From the NCBI GenBank assembly GCA_029948255.1, contig JALIZF010001512.1, positions 1 through 64,000 on the forward strand: a stretch of 64,000 nucleotides of DNA, in the 5' to 3' direction. Of this stretch, positions 1 to 12,322 are shown in pieces; the stretch's first letter is position 1, and the number at the start of each line of letters is the position of its first letter. The position numbers and the translations under genes are program-made. This stretch comes from Telmatactis stephensoni (Eukaryota; Cnidaria; Anthozoa; Actiniaria; Isophelliidae). The notes beneath the pieces were generated by a model. The model saw nothing but the letters and a program-made list of their open reading frames with translations. It did no database searches and was not told the origin of the DNA.

Positions 1-3000
1 GTAAGATCATTATATTTGCTGGAATACACTGTAGTACTCGTGACGTCGGTGTTGAGTTCAGTGTATGCATTAGAGTTTAGTTAGTCAGGAACTCAGCCCA
101 TTTGTTGAAAAACACGGTGGTCCTCGTAACGTCGGTGTTGAGTCCAGTGGTATGTATTAGACTTTTGTTAGTAGGGACAGTCATGCTATTTGTTGAAATG
201 CTCGGTGATCCTCGCTACGTCGATGTTGAGTCCACTGGTATGCATAATTTTTTTTTGTCAGCAAGATCATTACATTTGCTGAAATACACGGTGGTCCTCG
301 TAACGTCGGTGTTGAGTCTATGGTATATATTAGACTTTAGTTAGTAAGAAAATTCATGCTATTTGTTGATCTATACGGCGGTGGTCCTCGTAACGTCGTT
401 GTTGAGTCAATGGTATGTACTACACTTTAGTTCGGAAACTCATGCTATTTGCAGAAATATACGGTGGTCCTCGTAACGTCGGTGTTGAGTCTATTGGTAG
501 TATCAGACTTTAGTCAAGAAACTCATGCTATTTGTGAAATACACGGTGGTCCTCGTAACGTCGGTGTTTGAGTCCAGTGGTATATATTACACTTAAGTCA
601 GGAAACTCATGCTATTTGTGAAAAATACGGGGTCCTCGTAACGTCGTGTTCAGTCCAGTGGTATGTTTTACACTTTAGTCAGGAAACTCGTGCTATTTGC
701 TGAAATACACGGTGGTCCTCGTAACGTCGGTGTTGAGTCCAGTGGTATATATTACACTTAAGTCAGGAAACTCATGCTATTTGTGAAAAATACGGTGGTC
801 CTCGTAACGTCGGTGTTGAGTCCAGTGGTATGTATTACACTTTAGTTAGTCAGAAAACTCATGCTATTTGCTGAAATATACGGTGGTCCTCGTAACGTCG
901 GTGTTGAGTCCAGTGGTATGCATTAGAGTGTAGTTAATCAGGAAACTCACCCATTTGCTGAAAAACACGGTGGCCTCGTAACGTCGGTATTGAGTCTAGT
1001 GGTATGTACGAGACTTTAGTCAGGAAACTCATGCTATTTGTGAATATATAGGGTGGTCCTCCTAACGTCGGTGTTGAGTCTACTGGTATGTATTAGACTT
1101 TAGTATTCACCAACATAAGGGCTATTACAAATCCTGCATTCTGATTGGCTCCCTAACCTCGGGCTATTGGTGATAGCCCGAGTTGAGAGGAAGCGCGAGT
1201 TTTGAAAACAAAAACAATGGCGGTCGCCTCGCGTTTTGCCGAAGTTTCGAAGTTTGGCCCAATATGTTGGTGAATACTAAAACAATTAGACCTCTCGGCC
1301 TCATGGACTACAAGTTTGAATAGCCATTCGGCCTACGGCCTCATGGGCTATTGACTCGTAGTCCATTCGGCCTCGAGGTCTAATTAACAATTAGTCAGGA
1401 AACTCATGCTATTTGCTGAAATATACCTGGTCCTCTTAACGTCGGTGTTGAGTACAGTGGTATGAATTAGAGTTTAGTTTGAAAGTAAGATCATTATATT
1501 TGCTGAAATACACGGTTGTTCTCGTTACGTCGGTGTTGAGTTCAGTGGTCATGCATTAGAGTTTAGTTAGTCAGGAAACGCAGCCAATTTGCTTGGCTGC
1601 GTACAGTGAGTACAGTGGTATGTATTAGGCTTTAGTCAGGAACTCATGCTATTTGCTGAAATACACGGTGGTCCTCGTAACGTCGGTTGAGTCTAGTGGT
1701 ATGTACTAGACTTTAGTCAGGAAACTCATGCTTTTTGTGAAATATACGGTGGTCCTCGTAACGTCGGTATTGAGTCTAGTGGTATGTACGAGACTTTAGT
1801 CAGGAAACTCATGCTATTTGTGAAATATAGGGTGGTCCTCCTAACGTCGGTGTTGAGTCTAGTGGTATGTACTAGACTTTAATCAGGAAACTCATGCTAT
1901 TTGTGAAATATACGTTGGTCGTCGTAATGTCGGTGTTGAGTCCAGTGGTATCTATAAGACTTTAGTCAGGAAACTCATGCTATTTGCTGAAATATACGGT
2001 GTGGTCCTGATAAGTCGGTGTTGAGTCTAGTGGTATGTATTAGAGTTTAGTTAGTCAGGAAACACACCCCATTTGCTTAAATACACGGTTGTCCTCGTAA
2101 CGTTGGTGTTGAGTCCAGTGCTATGTATTACACTTTAGTAAGGAAACTCGTGCCATTTGCTGAAATATACGGTGGTCATCGTAACGTCGGTGTTGAGTAC
2201 AGTGGTATGAATTAGAGTTTAGTTTGAAAGTAAGATCATTATATTTGCTGAAATACACGGTGGTTCTCGTTACGTCGGTGTTGAGTTCAGTGGTATGCAT
2301 TAGAGTGTAGTTATTCAGGAAACTCATGCTATTTGCTGAAATACACGGTGGTCCTCGTAACGTCGGTGTTGAGTCCAGTGGTATGCATTAGAGTGTAGTT
2401 ATTCAGGAAACTCAGCCCATTTGTTGAAAAACACTGTGGTCCTCGTAACGTCGGTGTTGAATCCAGTGCTATGCATTAGAGTGTAGTTTTTCAGGAAACT
2501 CAGCCCATTTAATTTGTTGAAAAACACCGTAGTCCTCGTAACGTCGGTGTTGAGTCCAGTGGTATGTATTACACTTTAGTAAGGAAGCTCGTGCTATTTG
2601 CTGAAATATACGGTGGTCCTCGTAACGTCGTTGTTGAATCCAGTGGTATGCATTAGAGTTTAGTTTCTCAGTAAGATCATTACATTTGCTGAAATACACG
2701 GTGGTCCTCGTAACGTCGGTGTTGAGTCCAGTGGTATGTATTAGACTATTGTTAGTCGGGACAGTCAGGCTATTTGCTGAAATGCTCGGTGATCCTCGTT
2801 ACGTCGATGTTGAGTCCATTGGTATGCATTAGAGTTTTTTTTGTCAGTAAGATCATTACATTTTGCTGAAATACACGGTGGTCCTGGTAATGTCGGTGTT
2901 GAGTCTATTGGTATGTATCAGACTTTAGTCAGGAAACGCATGCTATTTGCTGAAATGTACGGTGGTCCTCTTATCGTCGGTTTTGATCACAGTGGTATGA

Positions 3001-6000
3001 ATTAGAGTTTAATTTGCAATTAAGATCATTATATTTGCTGGAATACACTGTAGTACTTGTAACGTCGGTGTTGAGTCCAGTGGTATGTATTAGACTTTTG
3101 TTAGTCGGGACAGTCAGGCTATTTGTTTAAATGCTCGGTGATCCTCGTTACGTCCATGTTGAGTCCACTGGTATGCATTAGAGTATAGTTAGTCAGGAAA
3201 CTCAGCCCATTTGTTTAAAAACACGGTAGTCCTCGTAACGTCGGTGTTGAGTCCAGTGCATGGTATGTATTAAACTTTAGCAAGGAAACTCGTGCTATTA
3301 GCTGAAATGTACGGTGGTCCTCGTAACGTCGTTGTTGAATCCAGTGATATGAATTTTAGAGTTTAGTTTGTCAGTAAGATCATTATATTTGCTGAAATAC
3401 ACAGTGGTCCTCGTAACGTCGGTGTTGAGTCAGTCCAGTGGTATGTATTAGACTTTTTAATTTGTTAGTCGGGACAGTCAGGCTATTTGCTAAAATGCTC
3501 TGTGATCCTCGTTACGTCGATGTTGAGTCCATTGGTATGCATTAGAGTTTTTTTTGTCAGTAAGATCATTACTTTGCTGAAATACACAGTAGTCCTCGTA
3601 ACGTCGGTGTTGAGTCTATTGGTATGTATAAGACTTTAGTCAGGAAACTCATGCTATTTGCTGAAATATATACGGTGGTCCTCTTGTGGTCGGTTTTTAG
3701 CACAGTGGTATGAATTAGAGTTTAATTTGTAAGTAAGATCATTATATTTGCTGGAATACACTGTAGTACTCGTGACGTCGGTGTTGAGTCCAGTGGTATG
3801 CATTAGAGTGTAGTTAGTCAGGAAACACAGCCCATTTGCTTAAATACACGGTGGTCCTTGTATCGTCGGTGTTGAGTCCAGTGGTATGTGTTAGACTTTT
3901 GTTAGTCGGGACAGTCAGGCTATTTGTTGAAATGCTCGGTGATCCTCGCTACGTCGATGTTGAGTCCACTGGTATGCATTAGAGTTTTTTTGTCAGTAAG
4001 ATCATTACATTTGCTGAAATACACGGTGGTCCTCGTAACGTCGGCGTTGAGTCCAGTGGTATGTATTAGAGTGTAGTTAATCAGGAAACTCTGCCCATTT
4101 GCTGAAAAACACGTTGGTCCTGATAACGTCGGTCAGTGTTGAGTCCAAATGTATGTATAAGACTTTAGTTAGTCAGAAAAGTCAGCCCGTTTGCTGAAAT
4201 ACCCGGTGGTCCTCGTAACGTCGGTGTTGAGTCCAGTGGTGCGTATTAGACTTTTGTTAGTCAGGAAACTCAGCGCATTTGCTGAAATACACGGTGGTCC
4301 TCGTAAGATCGGTGTTACGTTCAGTGGATTGTATTAGACTTTAATTAGTCAGAAAGCTCATGCTATTTGCTGAACTATATGGTGGTCCTCGTAACGTCAG
4401 TGTTTCCTTCAGTGGTGTGTATTAGAGTTTTGGTTAGTCAGGAAACTCAGCCCATTTGCCGAAATACACGGTGGTCCTCGTAACGTCGGTGTTTCGTTCA
4501 GTGGTGGGTATTAGACTTTTGGTTAATCATGAAACTCAGCCCGTTTGCCGAAATACACGTTGGTCCTCGTAACGTCGGTATTTCGTTCAGTGGTGTGTAT
4601 TAGACTTTTGGTTAGTCAGGAAACTCAGCCCATTTGCCGAAATACACGGTGATCCTCATAACGTCGGTGTTTCGTTCAGTGGTGTGTATTAGACTTTTGT
4701 TAGTCAGGAAACTCAGCCCATTTGCTGAAATACACGGTGGTCCTCGTAACGTCGGTGTTTCGTTCAGTGGTGTGTATTAGACTTTTGTTAGTCAGGAAAC
4801 TCAGCCCATTTGCTGAAATACACGGTGGTCCTCGTAACGTCGGTGTTTCGTTCAGTGGTGTGTATTAGACTTTTGTTAGTCAGGAAACTCAGCGAATTTG
4901 CTGAAATACACGGTGGTCCTCGTTACGTCGGTGTTTCGTTCAGTGGTGTGTATTAGACTTTTCTTAATCAGGAAACTCAGCCCATTTGCTAAAATACACG
5001 GTGGTCCTCGTAACGTCGGTGTTTTGTTCAGTGGTGTGTATTAGAATTTGTTAGTCAGGACAGTCAGACCATTTGCCGTAATACACGGTGGTCGTCGTAA
5101 CGCCGGTATTGAGTGCAGTGGATTGTGTTAGCCTTTAATTAGTCAGAAAACTCATGCTATTTGCTGAACTATACGGTGGTCCTCCTAACGTTGTTGTTAA
5201 GTCTAGTGGTATGCATTAAAGTGTAGCTAGTCAATAAACTCAGCGTATTTGCCGAAATACACGGTGCTCCTCGTAAATTCGGTGTTTCGTTTAGTGGTGT
5301 GTATTAGACTTTTGTTATTCAGGAAACTCAGCGCATCTGCCGAAATACACGGTGGTCCTCGTAACGACGGTGTTTCGTTCAGTGGTGTGTACTGGACTTT
5401 TTTTAGTCAGGAAACTAAGCCCATTTGCTGAAATACACGGTGGTCCTCGTAACGTCGGTGTTTCGTTCAGTGGTGTGTATTAGACTTTTGTTAGTCAGGA
5501 AACTCAGCCCATTTGTTGAAATAGACGGTGGTACTCGTAACGTCGGTATTTCATTCAGTGGTGTGTATTAAACTTTAGTTAGTCAGGAATCTCAGCCCAT
5601 TTGCTGAAATACACGGTGGTCCTCGTAACGTCGGTGTTTCGTTTAGTGGTGTGTATTAGACTCTTGTTAGTCAGGAAACTCAGCCCATGTGCTGAAATAC
5701 ACGGTGGTCCTCGTAACGTCGGTGTTTCGTTCAGTGGTGTGTATTAGACTTTTGTTAGTCAGGAAACTCAACCCATTTGTTGAAATAGACGGTGGTACTC
5801 GTAACGTCGGCATTTCATTCAGTGGTGTGTATTAAACTTTAGTTAGTCAGGAAACTCAGGCCATTTGCTATGATACACGGTGGTCCTCGTAACGTCGGTG
5901 TTTCGTTCAGTGGTGTGTATTAGACTTTTGTTAGTCAGGAAACTCAGCCCATTTGCTGAAATACACGGTGGTCCTCGTAGCGTCGGTGTTGAGTCCAGTG

Positions 6001-7372
6001 GTATGCATTAGAGTTTAGTTTGTAAGCAAGATCATTACATTTGCTGAAATACAGGTTGGTCCTCGTAACGTCGGTGTTTCGTTCAGTGGTGTGTATTAGA
6101 CTTTTGTTAGTCAGGACAGTCAGGCCATTTGCCGTAATACACGGCGGTGATCCTCGTAACGTCAGTGTTGAGTCCAGTAGAATACATTAAAGTGCAGTTA
6201 GTGAAGCAACTCGGCACATTTCCCGAAATACACGTTGGTCCTCTTAACGTCGGTGTTTCGTTCAGTGGTGTGTATTAGACTTTTGTTAGTCAGGACAGTC
6301 AGCCCATTTGCCGTAATACACGGTGGTCGTCGTAACGCCGGTATTGAGTGCAGTGGATTGTATTAGTCTTTAATTAGTCAGAAAACCCATGCTATTTGCT
6401 GACATATACCGTGGTCCTCGTAACGTCGGTGTTGAGTCCAGTGGTATGCATTAAAGTGTAGCTAGTCAATAAACTCAGCGCATTTGCCGAAATACACGGT
6501 GGTCCTCGTAACGACGGTGTTTCGTTTAGTGGTGTGTATTAGACTTTTGTTAGTCAGGAAACCCATGCTATTTGCTGAAATACATGGTGGTCCTCGTAAA
6601 GTCGGTGTTGAGTCCAGTGGTTTGATGTATTAGATCTGAATTAGACTTTTGTTTGTCAGGTCAGTCGGGAAACTCAGGCCATATCCTGAAATACACCGCA
6701 GTGGTCCTAGTAACGTCGGTGTTGAATCCAGTGGTATGCATTAGAGTTTAGTTTCTCAGTATGTTCATTACATTTGCTGAAATACACGGTGGTCCTCGTA
6801 ACGTTGGTGTTTCGTTCAGTGGCGTGTATTAGAGTGTAGTTAGTCAAGAAACGCATGCTATTTGCTGAAATACACGGTAGTCCTCGTAACGTCGGTGTTG
6901 AGATCACTTTTATGGATTAGAGTTTAATAGGTCAAGAAACTCATACTATTTGCTGAAATACACGGTCGTCCTCGTAACGTTGGTGTTGAATCCATTAGTG
7001 GTATGCATTAGAGTTTAGTTTGTCAAGAAACTCATGCCATTTGCTGAAATACACGGTAGTCCTCGTAACGTCGTTGTTGAGTCTAGTGGTATGTATTAGA
7101 CATTTGTTAGTTAGGACAGTCAGGCTATTTGCTGAAATAAACGGTGGTCCTCGTAACGTCGGTGTTGAGTCCGTTGTTATGCATTAGAGTTTAATAGGTC
7201 AAGAAACTCGTGCTTTTTGCTGAAATAGACGATGGTCCTCATAACGTCGTTGTTGAGTCCAGTGGTATGCATTAGAGTTTAATAGGTCAAGAAAATCGTG
7301 CTTTTTGCTGAAATACACGTTGGTCCTTCTAACGTCGGTTTTTAGTCCTGTGCAAGATATGTATTAGAATTT
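1..7372. repeat. Tandem satellite array, unit about 82-88 bp
   Basis: Roughly 85 diverged head-to-tail copies, continuing past the left edge. The best-kept part of each unit is the core GGTGGTCCTCGTAACGTCGG, followed by a short variable linker and a T-rich stretch ending in a form of CAGGAAACTCA. In the homogeneous part near 4.72-4.81 kb the period is exactly 88 bp; elsewhere 82-88 bp. Two unit types are visible. One has GTTGAGTCCAGTGG after the core and fills 1-4.2 kb and about 6.58-7.37 kb. The other has GTTTCGTTCAGTGGTGTG and dominates about 4.29-6.56 kb. Short open frames on either strand are periodicity artefacts with no codon conservation, so I do not call genes here. Confidence 0.95.
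1099..1392. mobile_element. Palindromic insertion (MITE-like) inside the satellite
   Basis: The satellite is broken by unrelated sequence. A first part (1099-1281) is bounded by a 19-bp inverted repeat (TTTAGTATTCACCAACATA, with one mismatch in the outermost bases). It is followed by a second palindrome whose arms start with ATTAGACCTC and end with GAGGTCTAAT. The satellite resumes directly after it. TTAG occurs on both sides, and neighbouring intact units have only one TTAG there, so a 4-bp target duplication is possible. No coding capacity. Whether this is one element or two nested ones is not clear. Confidence 0.75.
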
Positions 7373-7454
7373 AATCTGCATTGTATTGGTTAAAAAGCAC
7401 GAGTGTTTCAAATAACACTTCTTTATTAGAATAACATTGTGGCTGAAAAAAGCC

Positions 7455-7525
7455 TAAGGGCTAGGGGCACGCTTCTTTGCATGTGAAACGAACTGCGTAA
7501 AACAAAGGAGAAGGGGCATCCTAAC
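7455..7525. repeat. Dispersed repeat, copy A (inverted partner near 9.8 kb)
   Basis: A stretch around GCATGTGAAACGAACTG with flanking AAAGGAGAAGGGGC recurs in inverted orientation at about 9806-9880. It is probably part of a larger interspersed repeat; no open frame of substance. Confidence 0.6.
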
Positions 7526-7620
7526 GCTACTACATAGGGACACCCTCTCTCATGTGAACGGGCCCTGTGCAGAGACATTAGAAGAGATTCAACGCTTCGT
7601 ATATGTAATAGGACTCCATG

Positions 7621-7750
7621 CTGTCCAATTTGAAAATAATTGAACTCAAAAAATTCCTCTGACTGCCAAATTGGACTCGGCCTGCGGCCTCGTCCAATTT
7701 TGGCAGTCCTCCGGAATTTTCTTCGTCCAATTATTTTCAAATTGGACAAG
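7621..7750. mobile_element. Foldback element, arms about 60 bp
   Basis: The left arm begins TGTCCAATTTGAAAATAATT and the right arm ends with its complement (AATTATTTTCAAATTGGACA). The loop is only CGGCCTGCGGCC. The short period of the motif TCCAATTT continues to about 7865. The structure suggests a short foldback or MITE. No target duplication is evident. Confidence 0.7.
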
Positions 7751-7885
7751 CATGGATTCCTGTTACTTATTAATTATATAGCTGCCTCTAAATCCAATAT
7801 TATGAGCACTTATCTCTATTTTTTGGTAAACTGTCCAATTTCAAGTGTCCAATTTAAGAAAAATTGGACAGTCAACCAAAATTAA

Positions 7886-8640
7886 AGAAAAATCTATCTG
7901 TTGGCAATATGTGATTTAGAAGCAGCTATATAATTAGAATAGAAATATAACGCTCGCAGGCATAAATATGTTCAGCCTTCTAAATATGTTTGTGGCTTTG
8001 AAGTCTGCAGAATAAATCTTACTGATCATGAAATAGAGAGTTCTTGATTATGTTAATTTTTAACAAACAGAAGACGTAGTTGCGAGCAGACCTGTTCCAA
8101 ATTGAAAAGCTTCGAAAACAAGCCGAAAAACGGAAAAGGAATATAGGAACTGATGTGGAGCTGGAATACAATCAGCATCGACAGTATCACTTATCGTTCA
8201 AGTAATATACAGGGCGCGTAATTCTCTGTCGCAAGGCAGCGTTGTATCTGTGTAAAGATCCGGAACTGAAGGCAAACCGGTAAAGCGCGCCATCGAGTTC
8301 CTCTGCCCCGTATTTTTTGAACTCAGTCAAAAGACAAACTTTTCGTATTGAATACAAACAAGAGAAGATTAATTCGTAAGTAAAAATTTTGAACATAATC
8401 TCCTGCAAAAAAAAAAAAGAAACTATGATAACTAATCTGAATTGACTATGAAATAATTCTCCGTATTTTCCGCACATAAACATCGACTTTAATGATTTTT
8501 TTTTGGCATTGTCCGGTTAGTTTTACATTTTTTCTATATATAGTGCTATTTTCCAAGTTTCAGTATTACACGATTTCAGTGTTGGTATTTTTACCGGTAT
8601 TCTTATTTTGTAAACTTCGTGAAAAGACGGGTTAAAGATT
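7886..8640. other. Intergenic, nothing recognised
   Basis: AT-rich unique-looking sequence. Open frames are short, overlap on both strands and resemble no family I know. Confidence 0.5.
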
Positions 8641-8650
8641 TCTATAATAT

Positions 8651-8712
8651 TGAATGGGACTTGAACCCTTGTCCCTAACCCTAACCCTTTCACTTACCAC
8701 TACGCCACCAGA
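8651..8712 (-). repeat. tRNA-like relic containing telomere-type hexamers
   Basis: Read on the minus strand there is an A-box-like TGGCGTAGTGG and a B-box-like GGTTCAAGTCC, the two internal RNA polymerase III promoter elements. Between them lie tandem TTAGGG hexamers in place of a normal anticodon arm. No cloverleaf can be drawn, so it is not a working tRNA gene. It is either a tRNA-derived SINE relic or a chance arrangement around a short interstitial telomeric repeat. Confidence 0.45.
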
Positions 8713-9690
8713 TATGTTCGTTGAGTTTTTACTTCACTTAAAAGTATTCACTTGAAAGCGTTTTTCAGAATTGTACTTTTTAAATTAAAAAGAAATACCT
8801 TTTACTCGAATATAGATTTTGATTTAACAACTCAACCACAACCATAACAAAAACAATAACAACAACAACTCAGTCAATTTGTTTGGATTCAAGTTTGTTT
8901 CTTTGTCTTCCGATCAAAAATAGTGGTCGGGAGGCCATTTTCAGTCTCCATCATACCATAGCGAACCATCATTTAAGGTGGCCCGTACCTATTGATTTGT
9001 TTGTCAGACATAATTACGTCTTTTTACATCAAAACCTTGTCCGGTTTCAGAGAAATTTGCAGGCATTTGTCTACAAGCCTTGAAATTTGTACCGATGATG
9101 ATTTTTCTGCGAATTGGTCATAAATCCCAAATTCTAAGGTGATTTATTTTTCTATTTCATTAATCCAGTATGAAGGCAACAGGACTGCATACAACATGTA
9201 TCGCGCCAATTTAATCCTTATAAGTTGCGATACAAAATTTGCGCTGCCTGTTACGACGCAAATTATGTAGTCAAAATACCGCCAAAATCTCAACAAAATT
9301 TCAAAAACAGCGAGAACCGTATCTGCTATAAGAAAGACAAATGCCAGTTGTAACTTGTGAACAAAATATAGAGACATGAGAAGCTAAACGCCAATGTTAT
9401 CCTCAAGCAAACTTAGAGAGTAATTTTTGTGACCACGAGGTGAACGTTGCGAATTTGTATTCCTTCGACTTCTACAAATTCTGTCGAATTGTTTTGTGAA
9501 ATTTTCAGGGTATGGGATAGAACAAGATGTCAAAATACCTGTTGCCAAGTGTCTTTGTCTTTGCTGCACTAGGTATATCAGTAAGCTTCAAAAGTAAGCA
9601 AGTACATCAAGTCGACGTTCGGGCGGCCAAGGTAAAACCCTCACGGTTTGTTAATTTATTCAAAACAACACCTTATTATCTGTTGCAAAA
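8713..9690. other. Intergenic, no gene recognised
   Basis: Contains a short imperfect CAA-rich run near 8.83-8.87 kb. Open frames of 61-77 codons lie on both strands, with no recognisable domain or splice structure. Confidence 0.45.
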
Positions 9691-9773
9691 TTCCACACGG
9701 GATTCAGACTCAGAAGCAATTGGATTCAGAGAACTACTGTCGACTTTATTCCCAAAAGTCTAGATCCCGTGCG
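9691..9773. mobile_element. Short inverted-repeat element
   Basis: The left end AATTCCACACGGGAT pairs with the right end ATCCCGTGCGGAATT with one mismatch, and the internal halves GATTCAGACTCAGAAG and GATTCAGAGAAC are partly repeated. About 83 bp, hairpin-like, non-coding. Confidence 0.55.
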
Positions 9774-9805
9774 GAATTGACCTGACTTGTAGTATAGGGT
9801 TACCT

Positions 9806-9880
9806 TAGGTGGTAGGGCGCCCCTTCTCCTTTGCTTTACACAGTTCGTTTCACATGCAAAGGAGGGTGCCCCTAGGGGAT
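9806..9880. repeat. Dispersed repeat, copy B (inverted partner near 7.5 kb)
   Basis: Contains CAGTTCGTTTCACATGC, the reverse complement of the motif at about 7.48 kb, with matching flanks on both sides. This makes an inverted pair about 2.3 kb apart. Confidence 0.6.
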
Positions 9881-10090
9881 AGGGCTTCCCTAGCCCATAG
9901 GTGTGACGAAAAGTGATTATTTAGAGTTAATTAGTATCAGTTAATCAAGTTCTGAACTAGTTCATTAGTGTCTTTAGTAATGTATATAGTAGTATATTTA
10001 GAATATTATAAAATAGTATATATAATAGCATATTTCAGAAAGTTCAAAACTTCGAACTTTTTCCTGCAATTTTTTAAGCAATGTGCGTCT

Positions 10091-10200
10091 GGGCCAGGTT
10101 GTTCGAAAACCGATTAGCGCTAATCCTGGGTTAACTCTAAGGAAAGCATTCGCAGTTAATCCTGGTATAGCGCTAAAATCCACTTTCGAACAGCCGGGCC
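10091..10200. mobile_element. MITE-like palindrome with GGCCNGG...TGTTCGAAA ends
   Basis: The left end GGGCCAGGTTGTTCGAAA and right end TTTCGAACAGCCGGGCC are imperfect inverted repeats. The interior is also partly symmetrical, with AGCGCTAA on both sides. About 110 bp, non-coding. The open frames crossing it are by-products. Confidence 0.65.
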
Positions 10201-11490
10201 TTGTTGCAGAGTGTATCATCGCGGAAGGTCGTGCAACGCAACAGCAACTTTTCGAAGTATATAGCCAATCAGAATTACTAATTCATAAAGATATATCATT
10301 GTTTAATATATTTGTTATATTTCAACACTCCAACATTTCAACATCTAGAATTGCAGAGTAAATTGCAGAAAAGAATTACAGCGTGTATCAGCGCCTTTAA
10401 ACGAATAGCTATCTGCTATGTTAGTTTGTAATATTATTTGCCTTTTATCGCGTAGAAAATTGTGCAAAAATTCATATTTCCAGAAACATATGTTACGAGG
10501 GAAATCTCGATAGAGCTGGTACCGTTCGAATGGTTTTATTGTCGCCTGACTTCTGCTCTTACTCTCTGAGCAGAGAGTTTTAGTGTATTTCTACTAGTTT
10601 TCTAAAGACTAATAATTGACAGTGTCTATCATTCACACGTGGGGCTGGTTGTACTCTAAGATTGGTCTAAAGAAATCATACGACTATTAGACAATGTAGG
10701 AGCTTCGTGAGATTCTAATAAGAAAACCAGGATTCTGATATGAAGAAAGACTAAGAAAAATGACTAAAGTTATACGTACTTGTGACAAAAGTGAAGGGTC
10801 ATCCTACTATGTAAAATGATTAAAGAAATATAAGAAAACTAAGTAAAACTAGGCACAAAGGTGGGCATAGGGCGAACACACCTTTGGTAAATAATAAGGC
10901 GTGGCCTCGCTAAGTCCTATACTCCAAAAAGGCGTCCAATTCCTGTTATCTAATATCTAGGTAGACCTGACACACCTGGCGCCTGAGTGTCTACCAATTT
11001 TCCCAACGGATAAATACAGAAAATTACTAAACTGTTAAGAAACGTCAAAATGTCATTCTAGTTCCTATGAATAGATATAAATATTTACCTAACTTTTAAA
11101 TTCCAAAGTTTCAAACTAATTCTTAATTAATTATTGTTGTATGTAGTAAACTATTGGTTTTCTCTTCCATAACACATACATAGAGTGATTTTATTGAACT
11201 CGTGAAAGAAAGATGTGTAGTTTTTTCTAGTTAATTAATAAAGAATCAAAAGAAAAATGAAGTAGGTTTAAGAAGGTCTAACTTGCGTGTTTATCAAATT
11301 GTTAATCGTATTTTTCCCCTTGACTTCTGACGTCCCTTTGGCTTTCAGCTTGAGAAACGGCCTTTCGCTTCGTCTCAAGTCAGAAAAGCTCTAGCTGTTG
11401 GCAATGTTTTTGATCTGTACCTGACGAGAATGATATAAAATTATCTCTGCGAAATCCTGTACTGCCTCAGGCAGTTTTGTCCAAGATTGT
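10201..11490. other. Intergenic, nothing recognised
   Basis: AT-rich, no supported gene or RNA. The segment TTTTGTCCAAGATTG near 11.47 kb recurs at about 46.57 kb, so at least the right end is repetitive. Confidence 0.45.
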
Positions 11491-11569
11491 AGATTGACTC
11501 GATTTAATTCCCTCTCCTTCTTTTTCTCCCTCTCTTTCTCTTCCTCCCCCACCCGGCTTCCCTCCCTTA

Positions 11570-12322
11570 GTTTTAGCTGTTTTAGTTTTAGCTGTTTTAG
11601 TTTTAGCTGTTTTAGTTTTAGCTGTTTTAGTTTTAGCTGTTTTAGTTTTAGCTGTTTTAGTTTTAGCTGTTTTAGTTTTAGCTGTTTTAGTTTTAGCTGT
11701 TTTAGTTTTAGCTGTTTTAGTTTTAGCTGTTTTAGTTTTAGCTGTTTTAGTTTTAGCTGTTTTAGTTTTAGCTGTTTTAGTTTTAGCTGTTTTAGTTTTA
11801 GCTGTTTTAGTTTTAGCTGTTTTAGTTTTAGCTGTTTTAGTTTTAGCTGTTTTAGTTTTAGCTGTTTTAGTTTTAGCTGTTTTAGTTTTAGCTGTTTTAG
11901 TTTTAGCTGTTTTAGTTTTAGCTGTTTTAGTTTTAGCTGCTTTAGCTTTAGCTTTAGCTTTAGCTTTAGCTTTAGCTTTAGCTTTAGCTTTAGCTTTAGC
12001 TTTAGCTTTAGCTTTAGCTTTAGCTTTAGCTTTAGCTTTAGCTTTAGTTTTAGTTTTAGTTTTAGTTTTAGTTTTAGTTTTAGTTTTAGTTTTAGTTTTA
12101 GTTTTAGTTTTAGTTTTAGTTTTAGTTTTAGTTTTAGTTTTAGTTTTAGTTTTAGTTTTAGTTTTAGTTTTAGTTTTAGTTTTAGTTTTAGTTTTAGTTT
12201 TAGTTTTAGTTTTAGTTTTAGTTTTAGTTTTAGTTTTAGTTTTAGTTTTAGTTTTAGTTTTAGTTTTAGTTTTAGTTTTAGTTTTAGTTTTAGTTTTAGT
12301 TTTAGTTTTAGTTTTAGTTTTA
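11570..12322. repeat. Three-phase A/T-G microsatellite, about 750 bp
   Basis: Three adjoining homogeneous blocks. About 11570-11940 has a 15-bp unit (TGTTTTAGTTTTAGC). About 11941-12044 has the hexamer TTTAGC. About 12045-12322 has the hexamer TTTAGT. The units contain no in-frame stop in some frames, so long low-complexity frames of 279-287 codons appear on both strands (Lys-Thr/Ala-Lys on minus, Ser-Phe/Cys on plus). These are not genes. On the minus strand the array directly follows a SINE body, and its TTTAGT part reads as an (ACTAAA)n tail. Confidence 0.95.

Noticed and set aside
1..7372. Possible CRISPR-like array of repeats and spacers
   Set aside because: Repeats are contiguous, diverged and 82-88 bp long without unique spacers; the surroundings are an animal genome. 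It is a satellite.
9527..9763. 78-codon plus-strand frame starting MSKYLLPSVFVFAALGISVS with a signal-peptide-like start
   Set aside because: It ends inside a short inverted-repeat element, has no homologue I know and no splice or polyadenylation context. A chance hydrophobic start is more likely.
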